DNA from: Cytophagaceae bacterium
GTDB lineage: Bacteria; Bacteroidota; Bacteroidia; Cytophagales; Spirosomataceae
Assembly (NCBI GenBank): GCA_947471105.1
Contig: CANIYB010000005.1
Span: 1-19,792 of the forward strand
Length of the DNA: 19,792 bases
Direction: 5' to 3'
Both the position numbers and the translations under genes were made by a program. Shown here in pieces: positions 14,024 to 19,792 of this stretch; positions within the stretch are counted from its first letter, which is position 1; the number at the start of each line of letters is the position of its first letter. The notes beneath the pieces were generated by a model. The model was not told the origin of the DNA and did not search any database. It saw nothing but the letters and a program-made list of their open reading frames with translations.

Positions 14024-17000
14024 TTGAAAATACTGCATACTTGTAACTATTTCTTTCCCCTCCTGGTGCTTTTTTTAATTAGTCAGAAAATTGCAGCACA
14101 AGGAACACAAAATCGGCTCCTGCAAATCAATGAGCGCATAAAAAATGCGGAAGATTTCAGTCGAAAATTAGATAGCAATTATAAAAAAAGCTTACGTATT
14201 GCAGGGGAAAGAGGTCTTAAAATAAAAGAGGATTTAGGGAAAGGACGATTTTTAAGCCTCCAACAAATAAATGAAATAGGCGAACCGCTTTACATCATCA
14301 ATCACTCCAACGCACAAGCTGCAGCGACCACCAAAACAAACCAGTTATACTCGGGTGGAAGTATTGGTGTTTCCTTAAGTGGAAAGTCCGATACCATGTC
14401 AGGGCGATTAGCCGTTTGGGATGGCGGAAATGCCTTGGCTACTCACCAAGAATTTGGCGGACGAATCAAACTACAAGAAAACTTAAGTAGTACTGATATT
14501 CACAGTACACACGTGTCAGGTACCATGATTGCATCAGGAGTGAATGCCAATGCGAAAGGGATGTCCTTTGGTGCAGATCTTAAATTATGGGATTACAATA
14601 ATGATAATGCAGAAATTAGTGATGCATCCGTACCCAAAACAGGCCCTCCTTTGTTAGTTAGCAATCACTCCTATGGCTACCAGTCGGGATGGGTTTATGA
14701 TTCAACAAAAAATAAATGGCAGTGGTGGGGAGAAGACAAAGTAAGCACCTTCGAGGATTATAAGTTTGGTTTTTATGATACCAATGCACAAAATTTAGAT
14801 AAAATTGCATTTAACGCCCCCTATTATTTGATGGTCAAATCAGCCGGAAATAGCCGCGACGAAAATGGTCCAGAGGCCGGAAAATACTATTTTCTAAAAA
14901 CATCTACCAAAGATTCCTCCAACATAGCCAGAAGTAAAAATGACGGATATGACATCATTTCTACCACCGGTACTGCCAAAAATATATTAACCGTGGGCGC
15001 CGCAGAATCCATGTACACCATTCCCGAAAAAGGTAGTGATGTTGCCTTGGCAAGTTTTTCATCTTGGGGTCCCACAGACGATGGCAGAATCAAACCTGAT
15101 ATTGTAGGAATTGGAACTGATCTTTTATCTACAAGTAATGCCTCCACCACAAGCTATACTTACCTAAGTGGCACCTCGATGGCTTCCCCCCAAGTATCGG
15201 GATCTATCTTTTTACTTCAACAGTTATACAATCGTCTAAATAAAAATACCTTTATGCGCTCAGCCACCTTAAAAGGGCTCGTATTACACTCTGCATTGGA
15301 TCTGGAGGCTGCGGGTCCAGACTTCAAAACGGGCTGGGGTCTTTTAGACATGGAAAAAGCGGCCAATGTTATTACAAATGCGAGTTCATCAAACTTGATT
15401 TCGGAAGGTACTTTGGCCAATACTGCCCTAGACAAACGTTCTTTCGTAGCTTCTGGGAAAGGTGATTTGGTCGCAACCCTTTCTTGGACTGATCCGGAGT
15501 CAACTGTATTTCCCATTACCACTGAAAATTTAAATAACCGTAAACCTAAATTAGTCAATGACCTGGATATTAAAATTACGGATGGCACAGGAAAATTCCT
15601 GCCCTTCATCTTAGATCCAGCCGCCCCAGAAAAAATCGCAGAGACGGGAGACAATATCCGTGACAACATTGAAAAAATTATTATTAAAGGAGCAGTTCCT
15701 GGAAAATCATATGAATTAACCATTTCTCATAAGGGGACTTTGAAAAATGATAAACAAGACTTCTCTTTGGTTGTATCAGGTATTGGGGGAAAAGCCTATT
15801 GTGCCATTACGCCAACAAGCCCACTAAACCTTATCAAGTCTTTGGCCGTTGGCACCTATTCAAATACAGTATCAACCACACAAGACTTCACCTCTTCGCC
15901 TATTCCATTGGAATTAGGGGGATCCAGCGATCTTAAATTAACCTTCTCAAGTACTGCTAGCAAAAAAATAAAAGTCGCTGTAGATTGGAACCAGGACGGA
16001 GACTTTGAAGATTCAAATGAGATTATGCTGGCCAGTGACCTAATCGCCACCGATAGCTACACAGCAAAATTTAAAGTACCGTCCAACCTAAGTATCAATC
16101 AATATTTCAGAATGAGGGTTGTGGCCGAATTGGGAAATTCGTCTACGAATGTGTGCGGCAATTTAGGAACCGGTGAATCTGAAGAATATGTCATTCAAGT
16201 CATTCAAGCATCTAATGATGTAGGCATCATGTCTATTTCTAATCCAACGAATAGTTATTGCGCTACAAACGGTCTTACATCACTCCAGGTCCGAGTGAAA
16301 AACTATGGAAGTAAATCGCAAAGTAATATCCCCATCACGTTAAATTATTATCTTGAAAATAACTTACAAGGGAGTCTTACTGGCAAAATATCAAAGATCG
16401 ATGCGGGAAATGAGCAAATTATTACGGTTTCCGGGACTGCTAATTGGCTTGCAGGGAAAACATATACATTTAAAGCGATTTCAAATCTAGATGTCGATCA
16501 AAATACAAACAATGATTTACTAAGCACCAGCCAAATTATTGAAAATCCACAGGCGCCCGTAGGGACTGGCCTTTTCTGCTCCGGAGCGAGCTCCTTAAAT
16601 CTAAGTGCTTCTCAAGGGTACCCACTTTGGTATAACAACAATGTCCTTGCCGCATCAGGAACTACTGCAACTGCCCCTTATTCGGCTAATTATACGGTAG
16701 GCTATAATGACTTTTCGGGATCCATGAAACCTCAAACAAAAAAGGAATTTGGCACCGGTTCATATTATGAAAATTTTGGCCCCGCTCCTATTTTTGATAT
16801 CAAAGTTCCCATTATTTTAGAATCGGCCAGAGTCTATGTGGGGACTTCCGGGACCATTACTTTTGATGTTTTCAACTATGAAAGTGGCGAACTAATTTCC
16901 TCTATTACTAAAGATTTGAATGCCACGAGAACACAAACTAACTCGACAAAAGTAAACAACCAATTAAACGATGACAAAAATGACCCTGGCCAAGTAGTTG

Positions 17001-17995
17001 AGCTTAATTTATCATTCCCAAAACCAGGAACCTATATCCTTGCACAAACTTGTAGTAATGGGGCAACAATATTCCGAAGTAATAAATCGTTAACGGATAC
17101 CGTAAATGCCCCTGTAAATCTGGGTTATCCTTATACGATTCCCAATATTTTATCAATGACCGGAGCGCTATACAATGGAGCACCCATCACCACAGGATAC
17201 TATTATTTTTACGACATGAAATTCAAGTCGATGGGCTGCCCTAGTCCAAGATCTGTCGTGAATATCACAACCGCCAAAACCCCTGATGCAAGCATTAGTC
17301 CTACAGGCACCCAAACCGTTTGCGTAGGCGGTTCGGTTTTAATTACAGCAAAATCTACAGACAACCCGAGTTTCCAATGGCTATTGAATGGCGCGGCGAT
17401 TAGTGGGGCAATTACGTCCACCTATGAAGCTAAGAAAAGTGGGACCTATCAGGTAAAAGCAACTGTGAATGGTTTATGCACAAATACATCGACCGCCTTA
17501 AATTTAACCGTGTCAAGTCCATTGCCACCAGCAATTACCTACATAGACGGAACCATGAAAATAGCGGGAACTGGAACTATACAATGGTATGTAAATGGGG
17601 CTATCATTCCTGGCGCAACCACATCTACCTATACTCCCGTGCAAAGTGGTTTATACTCGGTTTTCCTGAAAGATGTCAATGGCTGTAGCGCGACGTCCGA
17701 TTTATTGACGATCAATATATTGGCAACAGAGAAAGAAAATCCTTTTTCAACGTACGTTGCCTTTCCTAATCCGGCCACTGATTTACTAAACGTAGGATTA
17801 CCTCAAGCCATGGCAGGTACTTATGCCATCGAAATTATTGATATACATGGGCGGATTTTCTTATCGGATAAAATTCGTCTAGAGCCTGGGGCGAACCAAT
17901 TGAAAATTGACATTTCTAAGATTCCAGTGGGTACTTATCTGGTACGATTGCCCGAAATCGTAAACCAACCGAGCATGAAGTTTATTAAAAACTAG
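14024..17995 (+). CDS. Secreted subtilisin-like (S8) serine protease with T9SS type A sorting domain
   Basis: This 1323-residue modular exoprotease has a signal peptide (1-26, ending IAAQ), a propeptide-like segment (27-100) and an S8 catalytic domain (about 105-450). The catalytic residues are Asp133 (AVWDGG), His163 (STHVSGT), oxyanion Asn276 (SAGNS) and Ser385 (GTSMASP). A beta-sandwich (about 470-588) follows, then a GEVED-type domain (about 592-727, VAVDWNQDGDFED and GNLGTGESEEYV) and a CARDB-like region (about 731-845). A further beta-rich region contains an insert with ENFGPAPIFDI, followed by two Ig-like modules sharing a WxxNGAxIxGAxTSTY core (W1119 and W1188). A type A C-terminal sorting domain (about 1238-1323, FPNPATDLLNV ... 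PVGTYLVRL) should send it through T9SS to the surface. The start is TTG, and no in-frame ATG gives a signal peptide. It lies 22 nt after rnhB. Confidence 0.93.
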   Translation: MKILHTCNYFFPLLVLFLISQKIAAQGTQNRLLQINERIKNAEDFSRKLDSNYKKSLRIAGERGLKIKEDLGKGRFLSLQQINEIGEPLYIINHSNAQAAATTKTNQLYSGGSIGVSLSGKSDTMSGRLAVWDGGNALATHQEFGGRIKLQENLSSTDIHSTHVSGTMIASGVNANAKGMSFGADLKLWDYNNDNAEISDASVPKTGPPLLVSNHSYGYQSGWVYDSTKNKWQWWGEDKVSTFEDYKFGFYDTNAQNLDKIAFNAPYYLMVKSAGNSRDENGPEAGKYYFLKTSTKDSSNIARSKNDGYDIISTTGTAKNILTVGAAESMYTIPEKGSDVALASFSSWGPTDDGRIKPDIVGIGTDLLSTSNASTTSYTYLSGTSMASPQVSGSIFLLQQLYNRLNKNTFMRSATLKGLVLHSALDLEAAGPDFKTGWGLLDMEKAANVITNASSSNLISEGTLANTALDKRSFVASGKGDLVATLSWTDPESTVFPITTENLNNRKPKLVNDLDIKITDGTGKFLPFILDPAAPEKIAETGDNIRDNIEKIIIKGAVPGKSYELTISHKGTLKNDKQDFSLVVSGIGGKAYCAITPTSPLNLIKSLAVGTYSNTVSTTQDFTSSPIPLELGGSSDLKLTFSSTASKKIKVAVDWNQDGDFEDSNEIMLASDLIATDSYTAKFKVPSNLSINQYFRMRVVAELGNSSTNVCGNLGTGESEEYVIQVIQASNDVGIMSISNPTNSYCATNGLTSLQVRVKNYGSKSQSNIPITLNYYLENNLQGSLTGKISKIDAGNEQIITVSGTANWLAGKTYTFKAISNLDVDQNTNNDLLSTSQIIENPQAPVGTGLFCSGASSLNLSASQGYPLWYNNNVLAASGTTATAPYSANYTVGYNDFSGSMKPQTKKEFGTGSYYENFGPAPIFDIKVPIILESARVYVGTSGTITFDVFNYESGELISSITKDLNATRTQTNSTKVNNQLNDDKNDPGQVVELNLSFPKPGTYILAQTCSNGATIFRSNKSLTDTVNAPVNLGYPYTIPNILSMTGALYNGAPITTGYYYFYDMKFKSMGCPSPRSVVNITTAKTPDASISPTGTQTVCVGGSVLITAKSTDNPSFQWLLNGAAISGAITSTYEAKKSGTYQVKATVNGLCTNTSTALNLTVSSPLPPAITYIDGTMKIAGTGTIQWYVNGAIIPGATTSTYTPVQSGLYSVFLKDVNGCSATSDLLTINILATEKENPFSTYVAFPNPATDLLNVGLPQAMAGTYAIEIIDIHGRIFLSDKIRLEPGANQLKIDISKIPVGTYLVRLPEIVNQPSMKFIKN

Positions 17996-18984
17996 CGGAT
18001 TGTTTTGACCAAGTATCGGCCACTTGTTTTGCCGACTAACATGTCTTGCATGATATTGGGGGCTTCTTCCAAATGGATCGTTTTTACGATTTTATCCATT
18101 GGGAAATTCCATTCTTTAGAAAATTTATTCCACACTTTTTGCTTCATCTCCAAAGGAGAATCAGCCGAATAAATGCCTAATAATCGAGCTCCTCTGAGTA
18201 TAAATGGATAAATCTGCAAGTGTAAATCAACACTAGATGCCATACCGCATGCTGCCACTGATCCTCCGGCCTTAAGACTTTTTAAAATCTTGATTAACGT
18301 CTCTCCTCCGACCGTATCTATCGCCCCTGAAAATCGCATGGAATAAAGTGCCTTAGATGTTTCTGCTAAAAACTCCTCGCGGTCAATAATCTCATCCACA
18401 CCGATTGACTTCAAAAAACCGTGTAAGTCTTTTTTCCCTGTGATGGCAATAACTTCATAGCCCAAATGCTTTAACAATAAAATACTGCACATTCCCAAAC
18501 CTCCAGTAGCACCACTCACCACGATAGGACCATCACTAGGGACAATGCCATTTTGTTGCAAGGCCAACAAAGCCATACCGGCGGTCAAACCGGCGGTGCC
18601 AATTTGCATCGATTTTTCGAGCGTTAGTCTTGAGGGTAATTTAATAATCCATGGGGATGGAACGGAAACGTACTCTGATAATCCTCCATGTGCATTCATA
18701 CCCAAATCGAAACCCGTAATGATAACCTGACTTCCAGGTTTAAACTTGCCCGTTGGGTCATTAAGCACAATCCCTGCAGCATCTATCCCTGGAATATGGG
18801 GAAAATTTCGAGTAATCCCTCGATGCCCAATTGAGGAGAGTGCGTCCTTGTAATTCAAAGAGGAATAAAAAACTTGCACAAGAACCTGCCCGGAATTTAA
18901 AACATCCATGGGGATATTTGACAAAGACGTTACGTAAATACCATCTCCATTTTCACGCGTCCATAAGCCTTTAAAAGTTTCCAT
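17992..18984 (-). CDS. YhdH/YhfP-family NADPH-dependent quinone oxidoreductase (AcuI-like)
   Basis: This is a zinc-independent medium-chain dehydrogenase/reductase of the YhdH group, whose studied members reduce acryloyl-CoA and other alpha,beta-unsaturated carbonyls with NADPH. The 330 residues have a GroES-like N-terminal domain with SSLNYKDALS (41-50) and HIPGIDAAGIV (63-73), the group motif GFDLGMNAHGGLSEY (91-105), and a Rossmann fold starting VVSGATGGLG (155-164). No zinc-binding Cys cluster is seen. Its start lies 3 nt after the methyltransferase stop, so the pair is an operon. Its stop overlaps that of the convergent protease gene in CTAG. The natural substrate is not known. Confidence 0.9.
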   Translation of the reverse strand: METFKGLWTRENGDGIYVTSLSNIPMDVLNSGQVLVQVFYSSLNYKDALSSIGHRGITRNFPHIPGIDAAGIVLNDPTGKFKPGSQVIITGFDLGMNAHGGLSEYVSVPSPWIIKLPSRLTLEKSMQIGTAGLTAGMALLALQQNGIVPSDGPIVVSGATGGLGMCSILLLKHLGYEVIAITGKKDLHGFLKSIGVDEIIDREEFLAETSKALYSMRFSGAIDTVGGETLIKILKSLKAGGSVAACGMASSVDLHLQIYPFILRGARLLGIYSADSPLEMKQKVWNKFSKEWNFPMDKIVKTIHLEEAPNIMQDMLVGKTSGRYLVKTIR

Positions 18985-18987
18985 CCT

Positions 18988-19725
18988 TTAATTTTTAGTC
19001 CAAAGAAAAATCATACGAGGCGAATTTTGATCATCAAATGAATTTAATTGATAATCTCCCAACATACCTGTCCAGGTAAGACCCGAATTAAATGCATATT
19101 CCAAGAAATCCGATTTGGAAATCAATTCCACCTTTTCTTCAAAATGAAATGTCTCTTTTTTATCCGTAAAATCAATGGACTTAAACAGAAAGCCATCTTC
19201 GGCCCAACGATTTATCTCAAATGATATTCCTTGTTTGATCACCGTTTCTTGGCCAACTAAATGATCAAGCACATACGTTGGATTAAAGAAATCCATTAAA
19301 AAAACACCTCCCGGCTTTAATGCGGCACTTAATGAATTGAACGCTGATTGGTTATCAGATTTCACATCAAAATAACCAAAGCTGGTAAAGAAATTACAAA
19401 CCAAATCAAAAACCCCTGCGTTTGGTAGCGGATCACGAATATCATGTACAAAAAAAGATAAATTATCAGCAGAATAATGATTAGCTGCCTCTATGTTTTT
19501 AGGAGACAAATCAAACCCATCGACTTTAAAACCTAATTCATGTAATGTTTTGGCATGCCTTCCTTGTCCACATGCGGCATCTAAAACAAAGCAGTTTTTC
19601 GGGGTTTTTAACTTTTGCTGAATGGCTTTAATGAACGCTGATGCTTCATTTTCGTCTCTTTGGTCATATAAAATATGGTAATAAGGAGAATCAAACCAGG
19701 TACTAAACCATTTCATCTTAGACAT
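18988..19725 (-). CDS. Class I SAM-dependent methyltransferase
   Basis: This 245-residue protein has a class I methyltransferase fold. Motif I is VLDAACGQGRHAKTL (47-61), the acidic end of strand 2 is FKVDGFDLSP (66-75), and an HDIRDPLP segment (about 94-101) and FDLVCNFFTSFGYF (about 106-119) follow. A GGVFLMDFF element comes at about residue 140. The N-terminus KWFSTWFDSPYYHILY is a recognisable lead-in for a small-molecule methyltransferase subgroup in this phylum. The substrate is unknown. I prefer ATG 19725 because it forms a TAATG overlap with the upstream gene, although ATG 19716 (Met4) is possible. The oxidoreductase follows after 3 nt. Confidence 0.87.
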   Translation of the reverse strand: MSKMKWFSTWFDSPYYHILYDQRDENEASAFIKAIQQKLKTPKNCFVLDAACGQGRHAKTLHELGFKVDGFDLSPKNIEAANHYSADNLSFFVHDIRDPLPNAGVFDLVCNFFTSFGYFDVKSDNQSAFNSLSAALKPGGVFLMDFFNPTYVLDHLVGQETVIKQGISFEINRWAEDGFLFKSIDFTDKKETFHFEEKVELISKSDFLEYAFNSGLTWTGMLGDYQLNSFDDQNSPRMIFLWTKN

Positions 19726-19792
19726 TATTTACCAGCATCAGTCAATTTTAAAAAATCCTGATAGGCTAATTTAATGCCGTCTTCCAATGCTA
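19725..19792 (-). CDS. C-terminal fragment of an upstream gene, possibly a nucleotide-sugar epimerase
   Basis: The minus strand is open from the window edge to a TAA at 19727-19725. It encodes the last 21 residues, ALEDGIKLAYQDFLKLTDAGK. The final A of the stop codon is the first base of the methyltransferase ATG, a TAATG arrangement typical of translational coupling. The pattern LExGIxxxYxxFL resembles the last helix of extended short-chain dehydrogenases such as GDP-fucose synthase-type epimerases. That assignment rests on about a dozen residues and is tentative. The existence of a coding end here is more secure. Confidence 0.6.
   Translation of the reverse strand, partial: ALEDGIKLAYQDFLKLTDAGK

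Noticed and set aside
15217..15723. Antisense 168-codon frame in the protease gene
   Set aside because: It is a shadow of the S8 and beta-sandwich coding sequence, with no domain features.
1..19792. A defence island, prophage or transposon hidden among the genes
   Set aside because: Every sizeable gene matches a housekeeping, envelope, regulatory or secretion family. No integrase, transposase, terminal repeats or target duplications were seen.

Overview
The window is an accessory-poor, AT-rich stretch of a Bacteroidota chromosome, most likely order Cytophagales; the order is my inference. Four things point there: promoter elements of the TAnnTTTG type, a cargo protein with a type IX secretion (T9SS) C-terminal sorting domain, a PorE-like lipoprotein (TPR, PD40 propeller, CRD, OmpA), and the dihydroorotase signature DDQVHFREPG usual in this phylum. 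I see no tRNA, rRNA, insertion sequence, prophage, CRISPR array or recognisable defence system.

Positions 1-6094 form one co-directional minus-strand run, read right to left: mreB, mreC, mreD (cell-shape complex), an ECF-type sigma factor and its small cysteine-rich putative anti-sigma factor, then gmk, nadD and comEC. comEC starts from TTG at 1498 and runs off the left edge. Gaps inside the blocks are short (1-27 nt), apart from two 73-nt gaps flanking the sigma gene. The upstream one holds two perfect palindromes. A 322-nt intergenic region (6095-6416) separates mreB from a divergent AraC-family regulator and contains the best promoter in the window.

The AraC gene converges on an RluB-type pseudouridine synthase gene across a strong bidirectional terminator (7362-7391). 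The synthase carries a roughly 350-residue disordered N-terminal extension with five tandem repeats. Divergent from it is a two-gene unit: the PorE-like OmpA lipoprotein followed 1 nt later by dihydroorotase (pyrC). An outer-membrane beta-barrel gene converges on pyrC, and the two stop codons interlock in TTAA.

Next come rnhB (RNase HII) and, 22 nt later, a 1323-residue subtilisin-like protease built as a T9SS cargo protein with a TTG start. Its stop codon interlocks (CTAG) with that of a convergent YhdH-type oxidoreductase. Behind the oxidoreductase lie a SAM methyltransferase and the last 21 codons of another gene, joined to the methyltransferase by a TAATG overlap.

The most interesting points are the repeat-bearing RluB, the sigma/anti-sigma pair inserted between the shape genes and the gmk-nadD-comEC block, the combination of a PorE-like protein with a T9SS protease, and two convergent gene pairs that share stop-codon bases. 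I did not find a convincing new multi-gene system.
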